DNA of 64,000 nt from NCBI GenBank assembly GCA_950022655.1, contig OX465584.1, forward strand, positions 57,091,789 to 57,155,788. The letters run 5' to 3'. The notes below the pieces were generated by a model that made no database searches, was not told the DNA's origin, and saw nothing but the letters and a program-made list of their open reading frames with translations. The DNA is from Alentia gelatinosa (Eukaryota; Annelida; Polychaeta; Phyllodocida; Polynoidae). Of this stretch, positions 33,926 through 44,227 are shown piece after piece (positions within the stretch are counted from its first letter, which is position 1; every line of letters starts with the position of its first letter). Made by a program: the position numbers and the translations under genes.

Positions 33926-34373
33926 TCGTAAAACCCCACTTAAAAGCCGACCCCGGTTATAAGCCGGCCCCCCACTTCAGCAAAATATTATAAGCCTATT
34001 CTTGGGTCATTTCATCTTTAAGAAAACCCCCGCTATAAAGCGAACCCCCACTTTGGGGTCCTGTCCCTGCCCCCCCCCCCCCCCCCCCCATCCCCCACCT
34101 TCTCACAACTTTTTGTAGAATTTTTGGTATATAACATGCACGTTTTTTTGTACCAATATAGGATATCACATGATATCCGACAAATTACTATCATTCACAT
34201 TTTTATATCTCTGGTTTTTTGTGTGTAATTAATCATAGATTTGTACCTGGTTTAAAAAAAAAAGATTTTTGAAAACCCCGGTTATAAACCGATCCCTGAC
34301 GTTGAAAAAAATTATAAGCCAATTTATTTTCCAAAATCCCTCAAGAAATCAGCTTATAAGCGGGGTTTTACGG
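33926..34373. mobile_element. P-related MITE in candidate intron 1
   Basis: Termini TCGTAAAACCCCACTTA and, inverted, CCGTAAAACCCCGCTTATAA lie next to TA on both sides. Internal TTATAAGCC and CCCCGGTTATAA motifs repeat, and a poly-C run sits at 34071-34089. 448 bases, non-coding, pogo-like by ends and TA site. Confidence 0.7.
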
Positions 34374-34856
34374 TATGTCGGTTTTCCACTTTTCAATGGA
34401 AAGTCATGTTTTCATTTTCAGTGTATGAACTGATTTTCCCAATGTAAAACAGAGATGATATTAATTGAGCCTCATTCGCGGCACGGACTTGATTGACCTG
34501 GATTGGAAACATGGGTCTGCTGGCCCAAGTCTTTATGTCTCGCTATTGTTCCCAAGTTCATGATTTCGCCACCAGGGCAGCAGTACAGTAGCTGCAGGTT
34601 TTCTAATTTTATCCACTAAAAACTCCTAGAAAAGTGCAATAGTTTGTATTGACATTCTTAGTCTATACTTGAAAAAGACTACTAAAAGGTTTCTCAAGTC
34701 TTGGTGCGAAGAAAAAAAAATTGACAGCCTTTTCACTGTTCTTTGATGACCATTTCAAATAAACTCTATTTTGAGGGCTGCTCTCGGCTCAAGTCACCCA
34801 AACTCAATTGTTTGAGAACCTCCAGAAGGGATATGGGAATGATTTAAAAATAATGC

Positions 34857-35120
34857 CTAAAGTGACACAAAATTATGACGAAAGTAGGGGTCGATCCCAT
34901 CTAATAGGTCAACTTTATTCATGTTGTTTCGGTAAACGTCCAACAAATCTTTTATTCCGGCTTGCCGCAAAGTTCCTCTTGTCACGTCTTCTAAACTTAT
35001 TTCAAAGTGAAGACCGTCTATGGGTATGAAAAGGCCCAACTTAGTATGTAAAGCATTGGCAGTCGCCTTATCTGGAATTAAGACAAATGCTACCTTTGTA
35101 ATCCCCATGCAGGTAATCAT
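34857..35120 (-). pseudogene. Possible piggyBac-transposase-like remnant
   Basis: An 87-codon frame contains VYRNNMNKVDLLDGIDPYFR, resembling the Y-N-x-x-M-x-x-V-D-x-x-D segment found in piggyBac (DDE_Tnp_1_7) transposases. Codon use is plausible, and the upstream LFIPIDGLHFEISLEDVTRG segment looks protein-like. Only a short stretch remains and no catalytic acidic residues can be placed. A host exon or chance frame is possible. K-family MITEs show that piggyBac activity existed here. Confidence 0.3.
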
Positions 35121-35385
35121 TTCTAGGTATTTGCGCTAAGCTCCTACACACCGGCGAATATAAACCTGGAATGCCCGCTGCGGTGGCCTTTTCTCTCTCT
35201 CTCTCTCTTTAAATTCTTTTTATGACCTCATATGAGATTAATTGTATTGAGACAACTGACAGAGAGATAAGTGAAGTGTTTTGCATATTGCTGGTCAAAG
35301 AAAGAGATCTAAGACGACAAATTGGTGATAAGAACGACAAAGCCTCCCCCTCGCCACAGGTGAGGCCACTTAGAGAGTATGTCAA

Positions 35386-35745
35386 TAAGGATCGTCTCAG
35401 GTCTGTTAACTCAAACCAGACGATGTGTCTCTAAGTGTACATGTGCTATTATCATCCACCAAATACAAAGTGTCCATAGAAAACATCGGGAGTGTGTATG
35501 GGCTTTAAGGATCGTCTCGGGTCTGTTAACTCAAACCAGACGATGTGTCTCTAAGTGTATATGTGCTATTATCATCCACCTAATACAAAGTGTCCATAGA
35601 AAACATCGGGAGTGTGTATGGGCTTTAAGGATCGTCTCGGGTCTGTTAACTCAAACCAGACGATGTGTCTCTAAGTGTATATGTGCTATTATCATCCACC
35701 TAATACAAAGTGTCCATAGAAAACATCGGGAGTGTGTATCACCAT
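35386..35745 (+). repeat. 120-base tandem array, three copies
   Basis: Units begin at about 35389, 35509 and 35629, nearly identical. Each joins GGATCGTCTCGGGTCTGTTA to the FB1 left arm (ATCCACCTAATACAAAGTGT). The last unit runs straight into an FB1 element. Confidence 0.9.
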
Positions 35746-36104
35746 ACCCGGCGCATACGGATATGTTGTATGCTCCGGAGGGCGCATACAGAAAAATAAT
35801 GTGTACCAAAAAATAGTGCCACTTGACCAGAAGAGGTGGATGATAAATACAATATAGACTGGTTTCAGATACAAGCGGTTGTATGCTCCTCGGAGTTGAC
35901 TCTACCTAATATCCTCGCATACGCTCGGACATTACTGTGCGTTAACTGTAACGTTTAACATTGTTATTGATGTACGTGTACACTGCTGCTGGAGAGATTG
36001 TAACTGAAAAACTCGCTCCGGTGAGAGCTTACAATAAAGAAATTTTTAAAAAAAGAGGAGTATACGGCCGCTTGTATCTGAAACCAATCAATATTGTGTA
36101 TGTA
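35689..36104. mobile_element. FB1 element
   Basis: The module runs from ATTATCATCCACCTAATAC to GAGGTGGATGATAA. The hairpin has arms GGTTTCAGATACAAGCGG and CCGCTTGTATCTGAAACC and apex ATCCTCGCATACGCTCGGAC (35911-35930). About 110 extra bases (GTAACGTTTAACATTG onward) sit between apex and right arm. Confidence 0.7.
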
Positions 36105-36247
36105 TGTTCATCTCACTGCCCTCTTCACTCAGGTGTCCATCTACCACATCAAACAGAATGCAAAAGAAAATCCACCATCTCACAGATAATATGAATGTTA
36201 TGCTTGAACAAATATGATCGTTCAGCATTGTACATCGCTTTCCCAGT

Positions 36248-36517
36248 GAGAGTGCTGTATGAGACACAGAGTGATTGCTAGTTCCACCATCATCCACCAG
36301 AAAATTGTAAGATAGCGCCACTTTTGTCGTGGGACAACCACTAGTTTCTCTTGTCTTAATCTTTAGATGATCGTTAGATGAGGCTAAAACCCTTTTATGG
36401 CAATCCCAAAAAAGTTTTTGATAAAATCCATTGATAACTGGACCCGCCACCTGGTGTTTTGTTTAGCGTTGGGGGGCAAGATGGCCGCTTCCATAACACA
36501 TTAGCTATGTGCCCTAT
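36248..36517. mobile_element. Q-family element, copy 1
   Basis: CACAGAGTGATTGCTAGTTC, GGAAATTGTAAGATAG-like and CACCTGGTGTTTTG motifs match Q2. Right end CATTAGCTATGTGCCCTATA. The left terminus is eroded. GGGGGGCAAGATGGCCGC lies near the right end. Confidence 0.65.
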
Positions 36518-36519
36518 AG

Positions 36520-37185
36520 AAAGACTCGACATGAATTATACTTGTTCAAAAACACCTACACGAACACGTTATGTAATAGGGGAATAAAACACAAGCAACA
36601 ACAACTTCTAGATCTTATTCAATTTTTTTTCTCTTTTTGATCGGTTGTGAATAGAAGAGTTTTTGCCTCGTATCCTAAAATAGGTTAATTTCAAGACCTC
36701 TGAACGTAATGAGATAGACCTTCATATATTCTATGATGAATTGTTCCAATTTAACAAGAGATATACAATTATAAAAGTATGTTAAACTAAAAAAAATTGG
36801 TAGAATCTACCACCAGCGTGTTATTTGATAGGGAAATTCAATACCTTTGTTGTGAAAAGTTTTGTTATTTCAGAGAAATATAGTAGATGTGTAGTACTAA
36901 ATATTCTAAGTACTAATGACTTGTGTCAGCAGCCAACCAGTTTTATGAACTTTAAGGGATTGAAGGAAATCATATTTTTAGTACATATCTGATATAGGTT
37001 GTAGCCAGAGGTGTGGCGGCCTACACGACGACAGAGCAACTGACTGTTCTTCTCCAGAGACTGGGGCCCCCTGTTTGATTATTCATGAACCCTTAACAGA
37101 ACTAGACTGCCATTGATCATGTGATCTAGTTCCCGCTTTTTCATTGGCTGTATTTACAGATCAAGCTGTCTATATATATGGTTTA
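36520..37185. other. Unassigned sequence
   Basis: AT-rich to about 36980, then mixed. No exon or repeat termini recognised. Confidence 0.4.
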
Positions 37186-37590
37186 GGAAGTAAAAGATAT
37201 CTCTTCTTGGTAAATGTGTAGGGGTGGGATTTCTATCTGAAGTCATCTCATAGATTTGCTCATCACTACTAAGGTGCAGGGATGTCAGTTTTCCTTGTTT
37301 CCGCAGAATTCCGTGTTTTCATTTTTGGAATAAGATATCCTTTTTTCTTGTTTAAAACATAACAATTAAAAAGTACTCAAATCAACCATGACTCATAAAT
37401 TCCCCAATTAACCTGCCTCCAGACCCATGTTCCGTAGTGATAATGTTATTTGTATCTGCTATATTTTAAGTCCTTTTGGTGTATATATAGATCTGATGTC
37501 TAACCCTCTATTGCCAGGGAAATATTTCCTTGTTTTTTTCTGACCCCAACTGACATCCCTGAAGGTGTAAAACCAGTAAGAACCTGTCAG
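37186..37590 (+). mobile_element. SINE tail split by an M element
   Basis: GGAAGTAAAAG, GTGTAGGGGTGGGATTTC and CATCACTACTAAGGTG are the SINE 3' half. After a 285-base insertion it resumes AAGGTGTAAAACCAGTAAG. The remaining tail runs directly into the 56-base minisatellite. Confidence 0.75.
37277..37561. mobile_element. M-family hAT-like MITE inside a SINE
   Basis: Ends CAGGGATGTCAGTTTTCC and CCCCAACTGACATCCCTG, with a perfect 6-bp duplication AAGGTG (37271-37276, 37562-37567). The SINE gives the empty site: other copies read straight through at the same position. Confidence 0.85.
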
Positions 37591-38330
37591 TCAATGAACT
37601 GTCTTTCAGCCTGTCAGTCGCCTGTCTGTCAGTTGCCAACCTGTCAGTAACCAACCTGTCAATCGCCTGTCTCAGTTGCCAACCTGTCAGGTTTTTCGGG
37701 TTTTTTTTCTCATGAAAAGTGTATACAAGGGCAGTCTGCAGCATAACAGTTTTTTTTAGCTGTACGACACGATTATAATCTTCCTCAACAACAACCATAT
37801 TTACTAATGGACTCGATACAAGAGTTTACAGGGCATGGTGATGAGATTAATGAAATGTATGTCTGTCAGTAGCCAATCTGTCAGTCGCCTGTCAGTCATC
37901 AACCTGTCAGTGACCTGTCTGTCAGTCACCAGCCTGTCAGTCATCAACCTGTCAGTCATCAACCTGTCAGTGACCTGTCTGTCAGTCACCAACCTGTCAG
38001 TCGCCTGTCAGTCATCAACCTGTCAGTGACCTGTCTGTCAGTCACCAACCTGTCAGTCATCAACCTGTCAGTCATCAACCTGTCAGTGACCTGTCTGTCA
38101 GTCACCAACCTGTCAGTCGCCTGTCAGTCATCAACCTGTCAGTGACCTGTCTGTCAGTCACCAATCTGTCAGTCGCCTGTTAGTCATCAACCTGTCAGTG
38201 ACCTGTCTGTCAGTCACCAATCTGTCAGTCGCCTGTCAGTCATCAACCTGTCAGTGACCTGTCTGTCAGTCACCAAACTGTCAGTCGCCTGTCAGTCATC
38301 AACCTGTCAGTGACCTGCCTATCAATCTTC
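37575..38330 (+). repeat. 56-base minisatellite of CTGTCAGTC units
   Basis: Repeats of about 14-15 bases (CTGTCAGTCATCAAC, CTGTCAGTGAC, CTGTCTGTCAGTCACC, CTGTCAGTCGC) form a 56-base higher unit at 37900-38320. A diverged flank (37800-37860) separates an older part from the regular array. Confidence 0.9.
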
Positions 38331-38334
38331 GTCC

Positions 38335-39110
38335 CATCACTGATTACTGCGCACCCCCTCCCCCACATCACTCAATACCGTCTACCACTCTATTTCATTA
38401 CTAATTCATTTCTTAAATCTTTCAAATCTAATTCGAGATTATAGGTTTCGGACAATTTCAATTTTTCAGCTGTTTTTCCCTGATTTATGGATATATGGTA
38501 GTCTTCCTATTTTCCTATTTTCACTTGGTGACAGTATCCGCTAGCAGTCGCTTGCGATGGCAACCTTGATTTTGAGACTCAAACTGATGGTTTTCGTTCA
38601 TTAAACAGTAGTTTCATCCTATAGAAAATCATCAGTACATGTGACAATTCGCTGGATTAATTGCCAGTGGTCCCAGAGTCCAAAAAAATAAGAGTTTTCC
38701 AGTATTCATAATTTTTACCTTCTTCCTTGATACACACACACTGTATCATCATTCACATAACACCCTTAATATAAGTGAGCTAAGTCTATAGCCTGCTAAA
38801 TAGCACAGTGTATAAAATTACCATAACTTCCTTTGCTATCAGTATGGGTTTGATCATTGTGTGGAAGGGCATAGTGATAAGAATATTCAGTCTATTGTTT
38901 CAGCTCGTATCTCAGCGTCTTTCTGCTTTCTACCGTAAAAACCTTAACTTGTCAGGTCATCAGGTCCTTCTATTACCCTAAACTCACATGTTCCCAGTAT
39001 AATCCTCCCCTACAGCAACGAGTATAGACACTATGATACATATTGACATGGCACGTTCAAAGTATTTGCCAATGGACTTACAGCAACCACTTAATTAGAG
39101 GTCTTCTCTT
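38335..39110. other. Unassigned sequence
   Basis: No exon-like frame and no repeat termini recognised between the minisatellite and the FB4 dimer. Confidence 0.4.
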
Positions 39111-39790
39111 TTACTATATACCCATGCCGTATTTACTGTAAATACGTACCGTTTTGACATATAACGTAAAAATACTGTACGGACCACTGGTCCGTACACT
39201 AAAATACGGGCCACCTTGCCAAAGACGTTTATTAACATATCGGTTGTTAAAAATTAAATTAATGATTTTTTTTTTAATTTTGGGTATATAGTAAATATAT
39301 AACGTCCAACCATGCTTGTACAAGTCACAGAACTCGATGATAATTTACGGTTTGTACGGAACTCGGCATAAATGCCTCCTTCCGTACAAACCGTAAATTA
39401 CCATCTCGTTCTGTGACTTGTACAGCATGGTCAGGACCTTCTATATAATTACTTTATACCCATGCCGTATATACTGTAGATACGCACCCTTTCGCCATAT
39501 AACGTAAGAATAGCGTACGGAACAGTGTTTTGTACAGCAAAATACAGAACACTGTTCCGTACCTGTCAGCTAAAACGTTAGTTGTTTGGCCAAATAAAAT
39601 TCATTATCTAATTAATTTCGGGTATATAGTAAATATAAAACGACCCACCATTCTTGCACAAGCCACGAAACTCGATAATAATTTATGTTTCTTATGGAAC
39701 TCGCCTTAAATACCTCGTTCCGTATGAGCTGCAAAGTATCCGCTCGCTTTGTGACTTGTACTGCATCGTCAGGTCGTTCTATATAAATAC
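39111..39790. mobile_element. FB4 tandem dimer
   Basis: Module 39111-39294 (TTACTATATACCC to GGGTATATAGTAA) plus hairpin 39298-39447 is followed by module 39449-39632 plus hairpin 39635-39788. Hairpin arms contain ACAAGTCACAGAACTCGATG and GTACGGAACTC. Both apices have TC facing TC (39363/39377, 39701/39715). The two copies differ moderately, so the dimer is not fresh. Confidence 0.75.
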
Positions 39791-39796
39791 GGAAAC

Positions 39797-39906
39797 TGGC
39801 TGACTGTCTTCATACCTTAAAACACTTGATCAAATTATTGATCACATACATCCCAATGCCGTAATTTCGCCGTGTATTTTTTATGTACGAAGACAGTCAG
39901 CCAGAT
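39797..39906. mobile_element. Compact inverted-repeat element
   Basis: CTGGCTGACTGTCTTC and GAAGACAGTCAGCCAG form a perfect 16-base inverted repeat around about 78 bases. Lies between FB4 and FB5 elements. Family unknown. Confidence 0.6.
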
Positions 39907-39911
39907 TTTGT

Positions 39912-40290
39912 ATTATTATATACCTGATAATGATGGACTATTAAGAGAAAATATAGTTACTGAGCCTGAAGGGATGGCCGTTCGAGGTCTTTTGTTGCCA
40001 TAAATACGTCCCGACGCCGAAGGCGGAGGGACCTATTTATGGCATCAAAAGACAGAGAATCGCATCCCTTCGGGCTCGGTCACTATGTTTTCTTATTATT
40101 ACATACCTATATATCAAGAAAAATGCCATTTTTATTCTTATATTATGTACCTGTTGACCTGATACATTCGCTATGGCCACAGTGCGCCCGAATATTCACT
40201 ACGGGTGCAGTGCGCCCGAACATTATTTATACTGCCACCCTAGCAGCGGGTAGTATGTCATAGACGTTCGGTCATAGGTATGTAATAATA
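39912..40290. mobile_element. FB5 element, copy 1
   Basis: The hairpin pairs GAAAATATAGTTACTGAGCC with CGGGCTCGGTCACTATGTTTTC; apex CCGACGCCGAAGGCGGAGG (40011-40029). The module (about 40091-40290) has CATACC...GGTATGTAATAAT ends and two GTGCGCCCGAA repeats with an ACCCTAGCAGCGGGTAGT hairpin. Confidence 0.7.
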
Positions 40291-40603
40291 TCGTAAAACC
40301 GGATGAGTTTTAGTCTTGGCTCCCGTATGCCACGACTGGAGTTTGGCGTTGTGATATCACGAGGCGGAGCCGAGTGCTATCCGGAACCAAACTCAGGAGT
40401 GGCATACGGGAGCCAAGATTGAAACGAATCAGGTTTTGATTTTATCCTACCCCTCTCTACAATATTTTAATATCAAAATCATGAATGAAAATCATCAAAA
40501 TTCTGTATGCCCCTAGTAGCATACAAACGTCCGTATGCCAGTCAGCGTGGCATACGGAATCTCAATGTTAAGCCTATGGGATTTTATATTAGGGGTAGGA
40601 TAA
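40291..40603. mobile_element. FB2 element, copy 3
   Basis: Hairpin 40291-40440 with arms TTGGCTCCCGTATGCCAC / GTGGCATACGGGAGCCAA and apex GAGGCGGAGCCGAGTG (40361-40376). Module 40441-40603 runs from TTTATCCTACCCC to GGGGTAGGATAA. Same layout as copy 1; abuts FB5 at the left. Confidence 0.8.
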
Positions 40604-41049
40604 TACCTTGTCAGATGATCACATACGCCGTACGTGACAGTGTGACGTATGGGTGTAAATACGCCATGGGTAGGAGCGAACGATATACGTAGGTATATAG
40701 TGATAGAACCAAACAGCGATATAGATTATAGGTAGCACTCTTACCAGGACATTCCCCGACCACATCAGCACGTTGATAACAATATATCCAACTGAAAACT
40801 TCCTGCTCTTTTGTGTCCTTCACAAATACAATCCAAAAAATAATCCAAATATACTGTTAATACAGTGTGTCAGGTTTTAGTAGTGTCAATTTAACACCGT
40901 GTTGGGTGTGAGTATATATCCAAGGGCTTTTTATGGATCAAGGATTAATATTCCAGTTACTCAGTAAAGTATGCTACAGATTTAACACTTCTGTAGTAGT
41001 TCAGATATACTTGTGAGTGCTATCTTCCTCAAGTGTAGTTGAAGGTATG
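40604..41049. other. Unassigned sequence
   Basis: No exon or repeat termini; leads into the satellite-like array. Confidence 0.4.
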
Positions 41050-42235
41050 ATCCAACTCAGTTGAGCTTCAATATAGAGGGATTACAGTTCCACAGCAGCC
41101 CAGAGGCATAGAATTCCAGTATCCCAAAGTTCAAAGGATGGGGAAACAGATGCTTTGACAATAGACACAAACTGGATCTTACAGCAATAAGTGTCAAGAA
41201 AGATGGTAATCCAATTGTTGCATAGGCTTAAGATGAGGATCGCGATGCTGTTTTTTAAAATCCTGGTTCTGCACCTTGATATTGGGGCTTTAAATGCAGC
41301 AGTTTGTATCACACTCAGCTTGATGATAATCCAACTGTTAATGACCTAGCTTTAAGATGAGGATCACGATGCTGTGTATTTTAGTCCGGATGCTGCACTT
41401 TGACAGTGGGGTTTTAAACGCAGTTTGTATCACTCTCAACTCATGGTATTCCAAGTATTTAATAACCTAGGCTTAAAACAAGGATCGCGATGCTGTGTTT
41501 TTTTTAGTCCGGATGCTGTGTCTTGATGTCAGGGTTTTAAACTCTCAGCAGTTTGTATCGCACTCAACTGGATTGTAATCCAACTGTTACATAGGCTTAA
41601 GATGAGGATCGCGATGCGCTGTTTTTTAGTCCAGATGCTGCACTTTGACGTTGGGGTTTTAAACTCAGCAGCTTGTATTGCTCTCAACAAGATGGTAATC
41701 CAACTGTTACATAGGTTTAAGATGAGAATCGCGATGCTGTATTTTTTTTGTCCTGGCGCCGCACAAGGGCGGGGTATTAAACTCAGCTGTTTTTATCACA
41801 CTTAGCTAGATTGTAATCCAACTGTTAATAACCTAGGCTTATCAAGATGAGGATTGCGATGCTGTCGTTTTTTTATCCTGATGCTGCACCTTGAAGTCAG
41901 GGTTTCTAAACTCAGCAGTTTGTATTCACTAAGCTGGATAATAATCCAGCTGTTATATAGGCTTAAGATGAGGATCTAAACTCAGCAGTTTGTATCGCAC
42001 TCAACAAGATGGTAATCCAACTCTTACATAAGATCGCGATGCTGTGTTATTTTCAGTCCAGATGCTGCACTTTGATGTAAGAGTTTTAAACTCTCAGCAG
42101 TTTGTATCACTCTCAACAAGATCGTAATCCAACCGTTACATAAGATCGCGATGCTGTGTTGTTTTCAGTCCTGATGCTGCACTTTGAGTTAAGAGTTTTA
42201 AACTCTCAGCAGTTTGTATCGCACTCAGCGGAGAC
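41050..42235 (+). repeat. Diverged satellite-like array, about 120-base period
   Basis: GATGAGGATCGCGATGCTG, a T-run, AGTCCGGATGCTGCACTTTG and AACTCAGCAGTTTGTATCGC recur roughly nine times (for example 41231, 41352, 41480, 41599, 41719, 41844, 42030, 42144). Copies differ by substitutions and truncations, so the array is old. Non-coding. Confidence 0.85.
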
Positions 42236-42520
42236 TCAGTGGAGAGGGATGAGAACTTTTCCCCGGGCCTGTGGCTCGTCTCTGGTGTGATGCTATGAGC
42301 TGTGGGGCCTGCGGAGACGACGTCCCTCCTGCCGCCGCCCATGTGGTCGTCAGAATGATATGTGGTTTATTATCAGGGGAGTCATTCATTGATTGTCCGG
42401 CATGTCTGTTGTAAAAGCCGCGCTTATCGCCGCGACAACAAATGAGGCTCACCTGTGGCTGTTGTGACGGCGTGGTCGAGCTGCGATCTCTAATCACCTG
42501 TCAGACAAAAGGTATACCCA
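42236..42520. other. Complex GC-rich segment, possible regulatory DNA
   Basis: After the array the sequence becomes balanced, with TGTGGTTT (RUNX-like), CGCTTATCGCCGCG (GATA-like), ATTCATTGATTG and CACCTGTGG motifs. Motif presence alone is weak; frames here are unconvincing. Confidence 0.2.
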
Positions 42521-42561
42521 GCCCAGGTGTGCGGCCATCTCACGACCATACCACGCCGGTG

Positions 42562-43344
42562 ACTGGAGAACTTGACCCGTTTCAAATCGGTTACTGGAGA
42601 ACTCGACCCGAAACAAACTTGACCCAAGACGAACTTGACCCATAGTTGTCAGGAGAACTCGACCCGAAACGAACTTGACCCAATACGAACTTGACCCATA
42701 GTTGTCAGGAGAACTCGACCCGAAACGAACCCGACCCATAGTTGTCAGGAGATTTTGACCCGTTTCAAATCGGTTATGGGAGAACTCGACCTGAAACAAA
42801 CTCGACCCATGTCAAATCGGTTACAGGAGAACTTGACTTGAAACGAACTTGACCCTTTTCAAATTGGTTACTGGAGAACTCGACCCGAAATGAACTTGAC
42901 CAGTTTCAAATCGGTTACTGGAGAAACCCGAAACTAATTTGACCCATAGTTGTCAGGAGAACTTGACCCGTTTTGGAGAAATCGATTGGAAAACTGGACC
43001 CATTTCAGATACTTCTGGATAAGACAGTTCATCATAGAAGTAAAGATCTGACTAGTTAGATTTTAGACAAATAAACTAGCGGATATAGACGATATGTTTA
43101 GTTATGTTTAGGTGTAGGGTTAGGGTTTAGGTTAGGAGTAGGGTTAGGGTTAGGGATAGGCTTAGGGGAAGGGTTTTCTGTTTGTTTTCTTCCCCGGAAA
43201 AGACCATATTTGAAGCCAAGATAACATACTTACTAATAAACATATTATTTATCCACAGTTGTAATAAGATACTTGAGTTGAGAAGATTTAAAATGGGTCG
43301 AGTTCGTTATGAGTCGAGTTTTTTACGGTATCCAGTTCTCCAGT
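42562..43344. mobile_element. I-family element, 783 bases
   Basis: Left part repeats GGAGAACTCGACCCGAAACG-like units about a dozen times (42562-42990). Right end is the inverted CCAGTTCTCCAGT with TCGAGTTCGTTATGAGTCGA. The core holds GTAGGGTTAGGGTTTAGG-type sequence (43112-43172). It matches 3609-4316 inverted. Confidence 0.65.
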
Positions 43345-43686
43345 ATTCACAACGCCACCCACAACTTCCATATTCCCTGCATGTAATACTCAAATAATGC
43401 CAGGATTTCCTAGGATCTTCAGGGGACGATATTTCTGGAGTTTGTGTTGGGAAGAGAGTTTTTTTTTTGTTTTTTTTTATAAATTGCAATAGTTCGCATA
43501 CAACAATGTCGCCGTCTTCCACTATCCCTTTTTATCATACCTTCTTTGACAATCTCAAAAGAGTGTTTACTTTCACATATGGTAAGCTCGGCATGCTATA
43601 AACAGTAACAAAATTTAAAAATCGATAGTATATAATATATAATATTCTACAATGTTATATTTACAGTACATAGAATATGTACTATT
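43345..43686. other. Unassigned sequence
   Basis: T-rich run at 43451-43479; otherwise nothing recognised. Confidence 0.4.
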
Positions 43687-44227
43687 ACTATATACCTACT
43701 GCCGTAAGTGACGTAATTACTACACGCTACTCCCCATGATGTACTGCACAGCTGTGCAGTATATCACGGTTCATTGCACGGTCGTAACGGATATGATTAC
43801 GATGTCGATATTTAAAAATGGCCGACGGTGTCTCCGCTTCGACATCGGTAACGTTAACGTTAGAGTACATAAAGAAGACTTACTGAAATACTGTAAAATC
43901 AAAAATACATATATAAATTACAGAAAAACTTCGAAGTACAGTAATAAAAGCCTGAATAAACATGGCAAGCACCTTAAAAACAAGAGTGCAATGAGAGAAC
44001 AACTGCTATGTTTTCTTCCCGACGTTTTCCCGCTGGTTTGCAAGTGACAACAAGTGTTGCTATGCAGGTTGCTATGTGTGTTGCTATGCGACAATGTCAC
44101 ATCCGCATTCCACGATCAAAGCGAAAGCTAGGGTTCATGTGGACCGTTCTGTGCCCAAATTGGATCTAAAATTGCTCCTACAACTTAATCAAGGTAACTA
44201 TATTAATGTTTTGAAGGTATATAGTAA
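43687..44227. mobile_element. Enlarged FB4 module with extra DNA
   Basis: Ends TTACTATATACC and GGTATATAGTAA are those of FB4, but the module is 541 bases against about 180 elsewhere. The extra DNA includes a 103-codon frame, a GTTGCTATG triplication (44056-44090) and complex sequence. An FB4 hairpin follows immediately. Confidence 0.6.
43736..44047 (+). CDS. Hypothetical 103-codon frame inside FB4
   Basis: The frame starts MMYCTAVQYITVHC and has a Lys-rich C-terminal half ending LLCFLPDVFPLVCK. It is basic, with no transmembrane segment, zinc-finger pattern or transposase motif. It covers the extra DNA of the enlarged module. It could be a captured host fragment or a chance frame; I do not recognise it. 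Confidence 0.2.
   Translation: MMYCTAVQYITVHCTVVTDMITMSIFKNGRRCLRFDIGNVNVRVHKEDLLKYCKIKNTYINYRKTSKYSNKSLNKHGKHLKNKSAMREQLLCFLPDVFPLVCK

Noticed and set aside
35379..35816. 145-codon frame with CTRRCVSKC repeats
   Set aside because: It is the 120-base tandem array (40 codons per unit) read through; no independent coding evidence.
37860..38330. CRISPR-like array
   Set aside because: Repeats are contiguous with no unique spacers; this is a minisatellite in animal DNA.
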